From Candidatus Obscuribacter sp. (GTDB lineage Bacteria > Cyanobacteriota > Vampirovibrionia > Obscuribacterales > Obscuribacteraceae), in the NCBI GenBank assembly GCA_016712465.1, contig JADJQZ010000001.1, positions 4,960,001 through 5,024,000 of the forward strand: 64,000 bases of DNA, read 5' to 3'. The notes beneath the pieces were generated by a model that was not told the origin of the DNA, searched no databases, and worked only from the letters and a program-made list of their open reading frames with translations. The translations under genes and the position numbers were made by a program. This document shows, piece after piece, positions 1-9,940 of this stretch; position 1 is the stretch's first letter; each line of letters begins with the position of its first letter.

Positions 1-124
1 ATTTCCAAACAATAGCTTCCGTCTATTTAAATGGTGTCAATACACTCCAGTCGAGCGAGTTACAGCCACTGCACAAAGCAACAGCAATAGGAGCACCATT
101 CAACCTCACCGGCACAGTTAGAGG

Positions 125-2704
125 TTAGTTAATGCCGTTCTCCTGGGCGAACCGTTCAAATTCCTGGCGATTGAGGCCCATATCATCAGGTCCGAGTTGA
201 TCTTTACCTGGATCTCTGGATGTATCATAAACCTCCAGAGCAACATTACCCATCTCCTGTGCCAGCAGCTCCCTTTCTCCGGCATCCATCTTTCCATCAC
301 CGTTATCGACAGTTGCAAACACCCTACCGATGTAAGACCCAGGCTTGAGTACATCCTTCAGCTCGGAACCATCAAGCACTCCATCGTGGTTCTTATCTTT
401 CTGCGAGAGGAAGTCGGACACCCCGCGAATTACTTCACCATGCTGTAGTTGATCATCACCGTTCTGATTCCATCGGTCAAAGGATTGTCCGTTACCGGTC
501 CCTGGAACAGGAAGCGGCGCTGGTTTGGGCTCGTCTATCGGTGTCGGCTCAGCGGGCTGCGGCTGATCAACCGGTTCAGGAACGGGGTTTGGCTGAGAAG
601 GTTGAGCAGGTTGATCAATTGGTGCCTTGGGCTGTCTCGGGTTTTCACCAGGAACCGAAGGGAAATTTCGTTTTAGATCATCTATGAGCTTCTGCAGGGT
701 ATTGGCAAGCTCACGGAGGCGCGCCTCTAGTTGTTCGGCGTCTGTCCCCGGTTTCGGCAAATTACCATCGCCCGGCTTAGCAATAGGTTCCGGTTTCGGC
801 GACTTCCCATTGTCGCCCGGCTTGACTAGAGCTGAAAACTCGGAGCGATTGATGTTGCCGCTATTATCCTTATCTGCAGACAAAAGCGAATTTACTATAT
901 GCTTCTCAGCCAGCGCATTCATTTCAGCGGAAGAGAGCCCGGCTTGTCCATCAGTATCAGCCGCCTTGTATGCCTTGCGAGCATCATCCCGACTAAGACC
1001 GAATGAGGAGGAGACCTTCATCCATTCCCTTTTCTCCAGAACACCGTTGTCGTTGCGGTCTCCGGCCAGCATTCTACCGACCACGCCCTGGGTCAACTCT
1101 GCCCGTGAAAGTGTATCGTCTTCAGGCTTGTTGTCCTTGTTCAGGTTGAGTTTATCAAAGTCAGCTTGCGAAGAGATAAAAGGCTGACGACCGCCTCCAC
1201 AGCCATGAGGATGTGCGTCGGGCCGGGGTTTGTCCGGCTGTGGTTGAGGTTGAGGTTGCTCCGGCTTCGGTTGCTCCGGTTGCGGCTTCGGCTGCTCCGG
1301 TTGCGGCTTCGGTTGCTCAGGCTGTGGCTGCGGCTTCGGTTGCGGCTTCGGCTGCTCCGGCTGCGGCTGCTCCGGTTGCTGCGGCGGCAGCTCCGGCTGC
1401 GGCTGCTCCGGCTGCGGCTGCTCCGGCTGCGGCTGCTCCGGCTGCTGCGGCGGCAGCTCCGGTTCCGGCTGCGGTAGTTCCGGCAGCGGCGGCAGTTCTG
1501 GTTCCGGTTGCGGCTTGGGCTGCTCCGGTTGCGGCTTCGGCTGCTCCGGTTGCGGAGTAGGTTCCGGCAGCGGCTGATCACCCGGGTTGGGATCTACAGT
1601 GCGGGGCTTATAACCAGGCACAATGCCTTTGTATTCGGCTTCGCGGCGAGAGATTATCTTGCCGTCCACCATCACCTTTTGCAACATCTTCGGCAGGTCA
1701 GCAGCGGTGCCGTTTCCCTGGGTGAACTCCTGCCTGACAAAAGCCATGTCGGCCGGTGCTTTATAGGTCAAGTCTTGCCAGGCGCCGGGCGGATGTCCGG
1801 GCTCTTGTCCGGTAGTTACTTTCACATCTGCATTGAGCGGACGCAAGTTTCCATCAGTTGACCGATAGTAAAGATTGGTTGTTCCTGGAGTAGTGCCGGT
1901 TTTGTACTCGGCATAAGGATCAAACGAGATTGACTGCTTGATGGTCAGACTACCGTCACCATTCTTTGTATAGATACTGCCATTCAAGCTAGGGTCCATA
2001 GCTTGCTGCATCGACTGATAACTGCCGTCGGCCATGCGCTCCCAGATTTCAGGCATGGGCTGGGTTACCGACTCCGGTCGGCTTGGATCATCGGGCGGAG
2101 CTATACCCTTCTGCTCAATGGAAGACACAATGGAAGACACGCCCCGAACGGCAACATCACCGGAACCGGCAAGGGGGTTTCCAGCCTTGTCAGATACATT
2201 TTGCTTGTCGTAGGGGGAGGGGGGATTGCCGACACCATCATCGATAACAGGCATGCCGCCGGGACCAAAAGGAAACGGGATATCACCGGCATTAGCTTTG
2301 AAGTCACCAATGGTTTTGCCGGCTCCCGCCAGTTGCCGATCAGACATCGTCGGTCCGACAAATATTCCATCTCCGCTGTTTCTCAGCGAATCGACCTGGG
2401 AGTTGCTCACCTTTCCCTGCAAAATTTCATGGGCGCTTGGCGCATTTCCACGGAAAGCAGGGGAAGAATCCAGCGAGATACGGTTCCCATTTCCCAGGAA
2501 AGTTGGTCCTCGTCCAAAGGAATCGCCATAGAGGCTCTGATTGGTTGAGAAATTCAATACGTCATTGTTAATAGTCAACCCTCTGTCAACCGGACGATGC
2601 ATAGAAGGATCGCCACGAAAGAACGCTACGTCTAGATTCCCGGAATTGTTCTGAGAAGACTTATCAATCGACGCTTCCGTATTTTCAGAGGGTTTGAATG
2701 ACAT
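125..2704 (-). CDS. EF-hand, proline/glutamine-rich large surface-type protein
   Basis: The 859-aa product has no signal peptide or membrane segment that I can see. Residues 1-180 look disordered. Residues about 185-360 form a domain shared with the product of 18160-19668 (PEIW, SMQQA, SFDP, YYR-TDGNL, DMAFVRQ, VDGKII in the same order). Residues 375-495 are Pro-Gln-Glu-Lys repeats. Residues 545-625 and 745-850 carry six or seven EF-hand-like loops (for example D549, D611, D770 and D800 loops), so calcium binding is likely. ATG at 2704 follows GGAG at a good distance. An 11-bp-phased operator lies 165 bp upstream. The role is unknown; an extracellular or envelope protein is an inference. Confidence 0.85.
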   Translation of the reverse strand: MSFKPSENTEASIDKSSQNNSGNLDVAFFRGDPSMHRPVDRGLTINNDVLNFSTNQSLYGDSFGRGPTFLGNGNRISLDSSPAFRGNAPSAHEILQGKVSNSQVDSLRNSGDGIFVGPTMSDRQLAGAGKTIGDFKANAGDIPFPFGPGGMPVIDDGVGNPPSPYDKQNVSDKAGNPLAGSGDVAVRGVSSIVSSIEQKGIAPPDDPSRPESVTQPMPEIWERMADGSYQSMQQAMDPSLNGSIYTKNGDGSLTIKQSISFDPYAEYKTGTTPGTTNLYYRSTDGNLRPLNADVKVTTGQEPGHPPGAWQDLTYKAPADMAFVRQEFTQGNGTAADLPKMLQKVMVDGKIISRREAEYKGIVPGYKPRTVDPNPGDQPLPEPTPQPEQPKPQPEQPKPQPEPELPPLPELPQPEPELPPQQPEQPQPEQPQPEQPQPELPPQQPEQPQPEQPKPQPKPQPQPEQPKPQPEQPKPQPEQPKPEQPQPQPQPDKPRPDAHPHGCGGGRQPFISSQADFDKLNLNKDNKPEDDTLSRAELTQGVVGRMLAGDRNDNGVLEKREWMKVSSSFGLSRDDARKAYKAADTDGQAGLSSAEMNALAEKHIVNSLLSADKDNSGNINRSEFSALVKPGDNGKSPKPEPIAKPGDGNLPKPGTDAEQLEARLRELANTLQKLIDDLKRNFPSVPGENPRQPKAPIDQPAQPSQPNPVPEPVDQPQPAEPTPIDEPKPAPLPVPGTGNGQSFDRWNQNGDDQLQHGEVIRGVSDFLSQKDKNHDGVLDGSELKDVLKPGSYIGRVFATVDNGDGKMDAGERELLAQEMGNVALEVYDTSRDPGKDQLGPDDMGLNRQEFERFAQENGIN
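1222..1575 (-). repeat. Coding low-complexity Pro/Gln/Glu/Lys repeat
   Basis: This stretch encodes short variants of Q-P-E-Q-P and K-P-Q-P, with two internal copies of an E-L-P-P-Q-Q-P-E-Q block. The DNA is an imperfect tandem array of 6-, 9- and 18-bp units rich in CCGGCTGCGG-like words on the plus strand. It also creates long artefactual open frames on the opposite strand. Confidence 0.85.
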
Positions 2705-2868
2705 AGTAAAAACTCCACACCGCCAAACTATCCATATTCAAAGGCGCAGAACGGAATCCAACGACCTTCTTACGAAGGGCATCGAATCTCATGTGCGCTG
2801 GAAAGGCGGAGTTTATAGTAAGGGCTTAATGCCAATCGCCTTTCCACAAACCATAGTGAAACTGTACT

Positions 2869-2886
2869 GTGTCGAGATGGTGTTGA
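2869..2886 (-). promoter_or_regulatory. 11-bp-phased direct-repeat operator (site 1)
   Basis: Read on the minus strand the site is TCAACAC-CATC-TCGACAC, two 7-bp half-sites with an 11-bp period. It lies 165 bp upstream of the ATG at 2704, between jetD and the EF-hand gene. It matches seven other upstream sites in the window. The spacing is that of PhoB/OmpR-family boxes; the regulator is inferred. Confidence 0.55.
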
Positions 2887-2918
2887 CCACCTTAAATTAA
2901 ACGTGCGGGCAGACCATG

Positions 2919-4043
2919 CTAAATGGAAGTATCTGTCGGCTTTGAACACTGACCGGAAGTGAGAGCTTCCAGGCCTAGACACTCCTGAGCAATGCGCCGA
3001 CCGGCAAACATGACCGCTAAGGCAGAGGCACTGAGCGCCGGCAAAAACGCACTTACCTCATCGCAGATTTCCTGAAGCTTTCCGGTTCGGTTTCCTGTCC
3101 AAGACTTGTCTTCTGCCTGTACACCAAATTGCAAGGCATAGCCATAGTAACTGTCGGCGGCAAGCAAGCTAGTGCGCCCCTCGCCCTTACGCACACGATT
3201 GATGGAAATTGGAATCTCGAATCCATTTAAGTCGATATCACCGAAGTAAAATATCTGGTCGGCGCCAAATTCCTGCATTACATTATCGATTGACCTTTCC
3301 GCCTTCTTGAGAAACATTCCGGCACCGTAGACTATGGCGGAAAACATACGTGAAATTCTATTCCATTCACAAAAACTGAAGTAAGTATGATGATTCTCTA
3401 CGATCAAAACTGGGTGTCCTGGTTCAAAGGTTGTAACCACAAGCGGATACTCAACCTCCCTGGCACCGATAGCAGAAATCGGCAGCTTGCCGTCAAAAAT
3501 AGCTCCGTCTCGACACATCTTATCCAACTGCTTTTCATCACCAAATAGCTGAAGAGACCTCTCTCGAAGAGGCACCTGAATAATTTGCCTACCTCTGTTT
3601 TCAATCAAGAACTGATTAACGACCGAGGCAAGTAAGATCTGTCGCTGACTGGTGAAGGTACTGCAGAAGTTCAATACCGGTACCCAGGGAATGCTCTGGG
3701 CGCTCAAGCGGTTTTCACTAGAGGAAGAAGGCGAAACCGTTACCCATAGAGGCAGGCGAAATTTGCCGCTACTGCTGTTTGAATAGCCGCGCTTTCCTTT
3801 AGGAAGCACAATTGCTCCACTAGACTCCAGCATCTTAAGCGCAGTCAGAAGTTCTCCGAGCCGCTCCGCACTGTCGATTACCTCTGGTCTAATCGACAGG
3901 AAGATATCTACCAGTGACTGCAGCTCCAGTCGTTTGCGGGGGGCCGCCAGAAGGCGCTGATGAAACTCTCGCAGGAACTGCGACGCTAGTCCGTCAGCCC
4001 CCGGCGGCGCGCCCTCTGATTCAGTTTCGGTCGAAAAACTCAT
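2919..4043 (-). CDS. jetD: Wadjet anti-plasmid system nuclease subunit JetD
   Basis: The 374-aa product carries the Toprim-type motifs of JetD: E216 in VLIVENHHTY, then D269-I-D271 in FYFGDIDLNGFEI. A conserved C-terminal GRRIAQE segment lies near residue 348. In Wadjet, JetD is the topoisomerase VI-like endonuclease that cuts circular plasmid DNA after the JetABC SMC complex has extruded it. I chose the ATG at 4043 because it overlaps the end of jetC by 23 bp and starts a plausible N-terminus; the frame stays open upstream to 4232 only because it shadows jetC. It is last in the operon. All catalytic acidic residues that I can recognise are present. Confidence 0.9.
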   Translation of the reverse strand: MSFSTETESEGAPPGADGLASQFLREFHQRLLAAPRKRLELQSLVDIFLSIRPEVIDSAERLGELLTALKMLESSGAIVLPKGKRGYSNSSSGKFRLPLWVTVSPSSSSENRLSAQSIPWVPVLNFCSTFTSQRQILLASVVNQFLIENRGRQIIQVPLRERSLQLFGDEKQLDKMCRDGAIFDGKLPISAIGAREVEYPLVVTTFEPGHPVLIVENHHTYFSFCEWNRISRMFSAIVYGAGMFLKKAERSIDNVMQEFGADQIFYFGDIDLNGFEIPISINRVRKGEGRTSLLAADSYYGYALQFGVQAEDKSWTGNRTGKLQEICDEVSAFLPALSASALAVMFAGRRIAQECLGLEALTSGQCSKPTDTSI

Positions 4044-7000
4044 AGTCACAAAGCTCAAGATGCCAGCGGCCCGATTTGTTATTTTGCCCGACCCGACGCA
4101 ATCGAACGATTCTAGCAAATTCACCGAGCGTATTGTAATCCGGCATGGCCGTGGCCAGTATGAGCTGTGTCCCCATGGCCTGCGCCAGCGCCCGTTGAGC
4201 CTGCCAGATACCAGGATTGGTCGCTTTGGCAAACGGATTATCTAGAATGAGCGGGCCACTGGATGCGGACTTCTGGCTAAAGCGTTGCTCCGCTCTGATC
4301 TGAGCAGTTACCAGATAAAGGAACATGGCCATAGCCACGGCCTCGCCCCCGGAATTGGTCAGCTTGTTGATAGGTACGTACTGTTCCTGTGGATCAATCA
4401 CCATCTTCAAGAACTGTAAGTGCAACTGCCCACCGGCAACCAAAAGAACGAGGTCGGCCAGAAGCGCTGCGCCTGCACCCGGCGGACGTGATTCGGCGAT
4501 TAACCGGTCTAAATAGGTCTCGACGGCGCCGCGCTTGCTATCAACACCGCCGGCCAGAGCAGTACTTCTATACTTCAAGACCGCCTTGTTGCCTACATAA
4601 GGTGCCGATGCCGGCACCTTGTTGTTGTTGGCGGCACTGTGTAAAATCCTCACAGCCTGTTCCAACAGCACCAGAAGCTCTTCCACAGAGGAGGCGAACT
4701 CGCCTTTCATGTTGCTGAGAATATCCTGAGTAACCCTTAAACGCTCGTTAATGTCCTCAGCCCAGGAGGTGGCGCTCAAAATGGCGGCATCAAGCTCAGC
4801 CCTGGTGATGCTCTCAGCCACAACCGGCTCATACTTGCGCAAGTCTTCACTGCCGGCCCGCTCTTTCACCGCCACCAATTGCCTGGTCAATGCAGTGAAC
4901 AATTCACTTATCCGAGCTCGCTCAGCTTTCGCCTTCTTGCCGGTTTCCTGTAGCACCGGCAAAATTTCGGACATGCTTTCCAGGCTGTAGCGCTCCCGAT
5001 CTATCTCAGCGTGCGAAGCAAATTCCTGGCTGCTCAGGTAGATGAGTGTTTTTTCCACTTTCTCCAGATTCTCTCGGGCAGAAAGAAGCTCAGAAGAAAT
5101 CTCATTCAAATTCGATTCTACTGCCAGTACTGAAGCACAAAGGGAACCCAGTTCAATTTCCAACTCAGAGTTTAACTTATGTATCTCCTGCGCCGATAAA
5201 GAATGCAAGGGCTCAGGCAAACCGGCAAGTTCATCCAAGCTTAGACCGCTCGCTAGTCGAAACTGCTCGAACAATGCCTCAGCACGAGCTCGCGCTGAAC
5301 CGGCCTGGTCACGCGAAGCGAGTACACTGGCGAGCTCTGCTTTAGCAACGATAATTGCTTCGACTAAATCCAGCTCAAACAATTCCTTCAACTGACTCGG
5401 AGCAAAGGCTGGAAACTCCAGCCTGAATCTCTGCGCAGCTCTATCTATACTATTTTCAGTCTCTGCAATTTGAATGTCGAGCACCGCCAGCTTCTCGTTG
5501 GAAGACCGATCAAGCAAAGCACGGCTTCTCCTGTAAGTGTTCTCCAGCGTTTCAAGAGTCGATTTAAACAGTTCTTTACAGCGCAGGTCTTCTCTTGAAC
5601 CCTCTAAAACGTTCGCAAACTCAGACTCGGAAAGAAAGTAATCTACCTCACTCCTCTTCTTGCCAAAAGCCAAACTCTCATGCTTTAGCTTCTCAAGCAG
5701 GATAGCCTTCTCGATAGCATCTTGAATTATTCGACTTATAGCAGCGCGACAGTCAGTCAGAAGGACTGTAGTATCATCGAGCTCAGCTTCGACTTCACTC
5801 AGGCTAAGCTGCAAAGCGGCAAGACTTTGCTCGAACCCGTTCAGAAACTGTTTTACTTGAACAAGTCCGGCAGTAAGCTCTTGTTTCCGTTCCTTAGCAT
5901 CGGCAAGTTCGCCCTGATAGCGAACCATTTCCCCTTCGCAATTCTCTATCTGCAGCCGAAGTTTACCGAATTCCTCTTCCAGATCCAAAATCAACCGGCT
6001 CAACCGCGCTTGCTCAGTATGAAATTCAATCAACTTATCAGCGGGATAATTCTTCAGATAGTATTCAACTTTTGCCAGAGCGCCGTGGCAATCATCGATC
6101 TCGGCTGAGACGCTTGCACTGAACTCAATTAGGGACTGCTCTTGCTCAGATAACTCCTCTGCAAAAATTGCTGCCGCCTCTAGATTAAAATGGCAATCTC
6201 GACTGGCGGAAAAGACCACCGAATAATTTCCAACCGTCGGCTTATCCTCAACAAGCGAAACTACCACGCTGTTCTTCAGTTCCAGCTGCAAAGCCTTCAA
6301 CTGACTGCAGGCGACAAGTTCCTTCTCGGTCTGGACACAGACACCAAGGAAGCGCGAGGGATCGCTCACAACAATCCTTCTAGCTTCCGCCGCGTTAGGT
6401 ACAATTTGAGCCAGATAACCGGCGAAACTGCGAGCCGTTTTAATGCCGGAAGATTTTAGAAACTCCACAACTTTTTCTACATCGTCGGAAGGTCTGGTCA
6501 ATCCACAGGCGGCTATGCTCTCCCTGTCTACCCGCAGCTGAAACAATGCCACAGAAGAGCGGTCTTGCTTGGCAGTCAATTCACTTCTAAAATGCCGCAA
6601 TTCCTCAAGTAGAGCGGCTCCTGGAAGCAAGCTCGGACTTTCTTCAGCGACAGCAAAATCAACCGACAGTGCCGACACACAGTTCAGATTCTTAATTTCA
6701 TCAGCTAGATTCTCAGCCCTGGCTAACTCACGTAATATTTCATCCTTTGAGGCACACTTGTCTCTTCTTTCCTCTTCACATGACTCCAACCTGGTTTTGA
6801 GAATTTCCAGAGTTTGAGAAGTTGAAGTGACGTACTGTTCGAGTTCGGATATCTTGATTCGGTTCCCATCCAACTGCTCGCTATAACGACGGAAAGCAAG
6901 GTCTGGTTCTTCATCCGGCAGAATTACTGCGTCCTTAACAAGGCAGGCAAGGGCGTTCTTATAGGCCACCAGTCTAGCCAGCCTTTCTCCCTGTAGTCGT

Positions 7001-8397
7001 TGCAGCCTACTAACCTCTTGCTGAAGTTCCTCACTGCGCTTCTCAAAATGAATGCGCTCACGAACAGACTCGGTTCCTGCCGATTGCAGTTCATCTATGC
7101 GAGAATTCAAAGAATCATGAGTCTCCTGGTAGCGCAGGCGCAGCAAGCTGCCCTCCAGTCGCAACGGCTCTCGCACCTCTTCCAGGCCGGCTTCAGCAGC
7201 ATGGCGCTTGGCCCGCAAGGCTTCTACAGTGCTTTCAAATTCCGAAAGCTCTCTCGCCAATTGTCCTGCTTTAAGCCTATCCAGTTCAAACTTAGAGGCA
7301 GAAACGCTTTCTTCACTGGCCTCAAAAGTCAGGTTACAATCCTCAAAAACCTTGCTGTGCTGAAGCAATTGATTGACATCAATTCGCTTCTTCAAGTCGG
7401 CTTCCTGTGTGAGCAGTTCAGTCTTCTTGCCATTCAGAAGCTGCACCTGAGCAGAAAGACTTTCTTCTATTGCCACAACCTCACCGCGCAGACTCGTAAA
7501 GCTATTGAAGGCCAGACCAAGCTCTCCCGTCAGCGCCCGCCAGGAAGCCTGGGCTTGCTCGTGAGACTGAGCCTGGTCCGAAAATTCCAGGGCCGCACCA
7601 AGAAGGTCCGTCAGTCCGGCCGCCCTAGCCTCAAACTCAGGCTTACGCCTTAGCTTGTCGCAAGTAAGACTGAGAGCATCTCTGACGTTTCGAATGCGGT
7701 CTTGATCAAGAGTCAACTCAAAAAACAGTTTGAGAAAATCCAGTTCGGACTTAAAAGTCAGAAACCCGCTATCGACGCCACCTTCTACTCTCGAAAACTC
7801 CAATTGTAGCTTTAACAAGCCGATATCCAGGCCTCGCTCAAACTCAAGATGTCGCTCCCAGTCGTTCTGCATTCTGGTACTGAAGAAGCGACCACGCTTA
7901 AGTCTTTTCTGCTCATCAATCCATCTGAGCACCTCAGACATCTGCCTGGCACTGTTCCCGTTCAATTTTGGGCCGGGTATGGATTCAAGCGTAATGTCGT
8001 TGGTGACAATGTACGAAAAGTAGTGTCGCTCCAGCTCGCTTGCACCAGGAACCGCCTTATTAGCCACCACCTGCGCTGTTACCACCCTGGCTTCCGCGGC
8101 CGGCCCATCGTCCCGGTACCACTCAACGGCAATGAACCCGGGTAGCCCATCTTCAGAGAAGTATTGCGACATCCTATTCTTCGAGTCATGCAAATGCTTA
8201 AGGAAACGGTCCATTCGTGTTTCAAAACAAGAAAAAATGAACGAAAGTAAAATGCTCTTTCCACCGCCGTTTTCCAGATGAATGATGGTATCGGTGGGTT
8301 GCTTCGAATCAACGGAGCGAAAATCAAGAATTAGTCCGTCATACCAGGAAAGCCTGACTCCGCAGTTTCCGACATAAAGTCTACTAATTTTATACAT
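4021..8397 (-). CDS. jetC: Wadjet SMC-like ATPase JetC
   Basis: This 1458-aa SMC/MukB-like protein has a Walker A GGGKS at residues 44-48, about 1200 residues of Glu/Leu-rich coiled coil with a central hinge-like segment near 600-700, an ABC signature NSGGEA near 1348-1353, and a Walker B LILDN at 1383-1387. It is the motor that extrudes DNA loops for JetD. The residue after the Walker B aspartate is Asn (N1387) where classical SMC proteins have Glu; whether this is normal for this Wadjet subtype I cannot verify. ATG at 8397 overlaps the jetB stop by 8 bp (ATGTATAA), so translation is coupled. The length exceeds that of well-studied type I JetC proteins (about 1100 aa). Confidence 0.9.
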   Translation of the reverse strand: MYKISRLYVGNCGVRLSWYDGLILDFRSVDSKQPTDTIIHLENGGGKSILLSFIFSCFETRMDRFLKHLHDSKNRMSQYFSEDGLPGFIAVEWYRDDGPAAEARVVTAQVVANKAVPGASELERHYFSYIVTNDITLESIPGPKLNGNSARQMSEVLRWIDEQKRLKRGRFFSTRMQNDWERHLEFERGLDIGLLKLQLEFSRVEGGVDSGFLTFKSELDFLKLFFELTLDQDRIRNVRDALSLTCDKLRRKPEFEARAAGLTDLLGAALEFSDQAQSHEQAQASWRALTGELGLAFNSFTSLRGEVVAIEESLSAQVQLLNGKKTELLTQEADLKKRIDVNQLLQHSKVFEDCNLTFEASEESVSASKFELDRLKAGQLARELSEFESTVEALRAKRHAAEAGLEEVREPLRLEGSLLRLRYQETHDSLNSRIDELQSAGTESVRERIHFEKRSEELQQEVSRLQRLQGERLARLVAYKNALACLVKDAVILPDEEPDLAFRRYSEQLDGNRIKISELEQYVTSTSQTLEILKTRLESCEEERRDKCASKDEILRELARAENLADEIKNLNCVSALSVDFAVAEESPSLLPGAALLEELRHFRSELTAKQDRSSVALFQLRVDRESIAACGLTRPSDDVEKVVEFLKSSGIKTARSFAGYLAQIVPNAAEARRIVVSDPSRFLGVCVQTEKELVACSQLKALQLELKNSVVVSLVEDKPTVGNYSVVFSASRDCHFNLEAAAIFAEELSEQEQSLIEFSASVSAEIDDCHGALAKVEYYLKNYPADKLIEFHTEQARLSRLILDLEEEFGKLRLQIENCEGEMVRYQGELADAKERKQELTAGLVQVKQFLNGFEQSLAALQLSLSEVEAELDDTTVLLTDCRAAISRIIQDAIEKAILLEKLKHESLAFGKKRSEVDYFLSESEFANVLEGSREDLRCKELFKSTLETLENTYRRSRALLDRSSNEKLAVLDIQIAETENSIDRAAQRFRLEFPAFAPSQLKELFELDLVEAIIVAKAELASVLASRDQAGSARARAEALFEQFRLASGLSLDELAGLPEPLHSLSAQEIHKLNSELEIELGSLCASVLAVESNLNEISSELLSARENLEKVEKTLIYLSSQEFASHAEIDRERYSLESMSEILPVLQETGKKAKAERARISELFTALTRQLVAVKERAGSEDLRKYEPVVAESITRAELDAAILSATSWAEDINERLRVTQDILSNMKGEFASSVEELLVLLEQAVRILHSAANNNKVPASAPYVGNKAVLKYRSTALAGGVDSKRGAVETYLDRLIAESRPPGAGAALLADLVLLVAGGQLHLQFLKMVIDPQEQYVPINKLTNSGGEAVAMAMFLYLVTAQIRAEQRFSQKSASSGPLILDNPFAKATNPGIWQAQRALAQAMGTQLILATAMPDYNTLGEFARIVRLRRVGQNNKSGRWHLELCDYEFFDRN

Positions 8398-9349
8398 CAG
8401 AGTCGCCTCGCCCTTCTCTAACCCGTGAATCGAGCAGATTCAAACTCAACTGAACAGCCTCACCGCGCACACCGCCATCTACAGTGGCAGGGTCGACGGC
8501 GGTCTGGTTTGGGTCCGCATCAGGGGCCCGAAACAAGATTGCCCCCGGGGAATCAGGACTTTCTTCCGGCACAAAAGCGGCACCGCCGTCTGAAAGTTCG
8601 GCAATCGACAAACCATCGGCCGAGTGCCTGGGAACACCTGCGGCTCCACTTCCGGCCAGCTCATAGATCTGCTGCAAGGCAAACTCCCTTAGATGAACCT
8701 TCATCCTGAAGGTGGGAGTATAAAGTGTTCGCTCGTCAGCCAGACTCTTACGCTCAACTACAAGCATGCCGCCGCGTTCAAGATGATTGATGGAGAGCTT
8801 CAAGAAACCACTCAAAGAAGCAAGCGAAGCGCGCTCCGAACTGGGATTTGACGAAGGCAAAGTCATGAGATATTGCCAACCTTCGGCGATGGTTCCATCT
8901 TCATCGCCAACTATTGCAGAAGCTTCCTTGACTTTATGCAGGAAGACCTCAAGGTTGCTTCTAAAATCTATTAACGCAGCAGGCGGCGGCACAAAATCAT
9001 CGTTCTCCAAACTGTCTGTCGTGGGGAAAAAGGTTGCAGCAATCACAATCTGGGCTAAAAGCAGCCCGACTTTCTGCTTCATGTCGAGCCCAACCCGCAA
9101 ATCAGATATGCGCACGGCAAAACGGGAATCAGCACCGGACGGAGCTAGTACCAAGCCCTTCAGGGTTACAGCCAGCACCGTAAGTTCCATCCCCCGGGCA
9201 AAATCCTCGACCATGGAACGAAACTGCACATTGGAAATATACTCGCTTATGAGTTCCCGGTACTCACCAGCCCCCGGTTCCCTTTCAGCTTGACTTAGCG
9301 CACAATAAAGCAGCCTACCGGCATTATACGGAGTGCATAGCTCACGCAA
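8390..9349 (-). CDS. jetB: Wadjet KITE-like subunit JetB
   Basis: The 319-aa protein sits at the jetB position and its N-terminal 220 residues are mainly helical with probable winged-helix segments, as expected for the KITE subunit that bridges the kleisin and the SMC heads. The last 90 residues are acidic, Gly/Pro/Asp-rich and probably disordered. The start is a TTG at 9349, three bases after the TAA of the jetA 3' part, preceded by a strong GGGAGGGG ribosome site. The assignment rests mostly on position between a JetA-like and a JetC-like gene, since JetB sequences are poorly conserved. Confidence 0.75.
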   Translation of the reverse strand: MRELCTPYNAGRLLYCALSQAEREPGAGEYRELISEYISNVQFRSMVEDFARGMELTVLAVTLKGLVLAPSGADSRFAVRISDLRVGLDMKQKVGLLLAQIVIAATFFPTTDSLENDDFVPPPAALIDFRSNLEVFLHKVKEASAIVGDEDGTIAEGWQYLMTLPSSNPSSERASLASLSGFLKLSINHLERGGMLVVERKSLADERTLYTPTFRMKVHLREFALQQIYELAGSGAAGVPRHSADGLSIAELSDGGAAFVPEESPDSPGAILFRAPDADPNQTAVDPATVDGGVRGEAVQLSLNLLDSRVREGRGDSDV

Positions 9350-9352
9350 ATC

Positions 9353-9898
9353 TTACCCCTCCCAACCCTCATCGTTTTCGCCCTCTTTCCGGCGAAAATC
9401 AAGGGCCGTGCCATCCACAAGCGCAGTTCGATACCGGCGCTCGCCTATGCGCACAATTGTATCTTCAAAGAAGGCCTCCGACGGTGCGAATATACGATAT
9501 AAAGTAAAAATCAAGCATCGCCTGGCGCTATCACCTGGAAGCTCTTTTTCAGCTCGCTCCAGAATACTTTCAATTGAGATCTCAGACGCCCTCATCAGAA
9601 CACCCTTGAGCCATGACTGCACCCACTCTACCAACTCAACCGGGAACTGAGGCGGAGGAGCATTCACAATCACTATCTCGCCGTCGTCTATGGCCGGCAG
9701 CGCTCTTTGCGGGCGCTTTACCATGATGGAATAGAGTAAGGAATTGAAATCGTATACGAGTGGGAAGTCAGGTCGATGAAAAGCAACCGTGACGGAATCA
9801 GCGCCAGTGGCAAGGGTTTCAAGACCAAGCGACAGAACCCGCGGCAACAGATTATCCTCCAAGTCAGGCAATCCGATTCTGCCTCTGGGCCGAAACAA
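9353..9898 (-). CDS. jetA: JetA C-terminal part, downstream of an in-frame stop
   Basis: This frame (181 aa from a TTG at 9898) is in exactly the same phase as the 269-aa JetA N-terminal part. The two are separated only by a TAA at 9941-9943 and 14 sense codons. If the TAA were a sense codon the product would be about 465 residues, close to the usual JetA length. The junction reads naturally (RARLLG, stop, then IASAPEEFLQAQRF). No good ribosome site precedes the TTG, so independent translation is doubtful. It may be half of a decayed gene, a sequencing artefact, or a split subunit that reassembles. Confidence 0.7.
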   Translation of the reverse strand: MFRPRGRIGLPDLEDNLLPRVLSLGLETLATGADSVTVAFHRPDFPLVYDFNSLLYSIMVKRPQRALPAIDDGEIVIVNAPPPQFPVELVEWVQSWLKGVLMRASEISIESILERAEKELPGDSARRCLIFTLYRIFAPSEAFFEDTIVRIGERRYRTALVDGTALDFRRKEGENDEGWEG

Positions 9899-9940
9899 AA
9901 AGCGCTGCGCCTGGAGAAACTCTTCCGGTGCAGACGCTAT

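Noticed and set aside
627..1560. Plus-strand open frames opposite the EF-hand protein, rich in Arg-Leu or Ala-Pro
   Set aside because: They arise from the repetitive Pro-Gln-Glu coding DNA read on the wrong strand.
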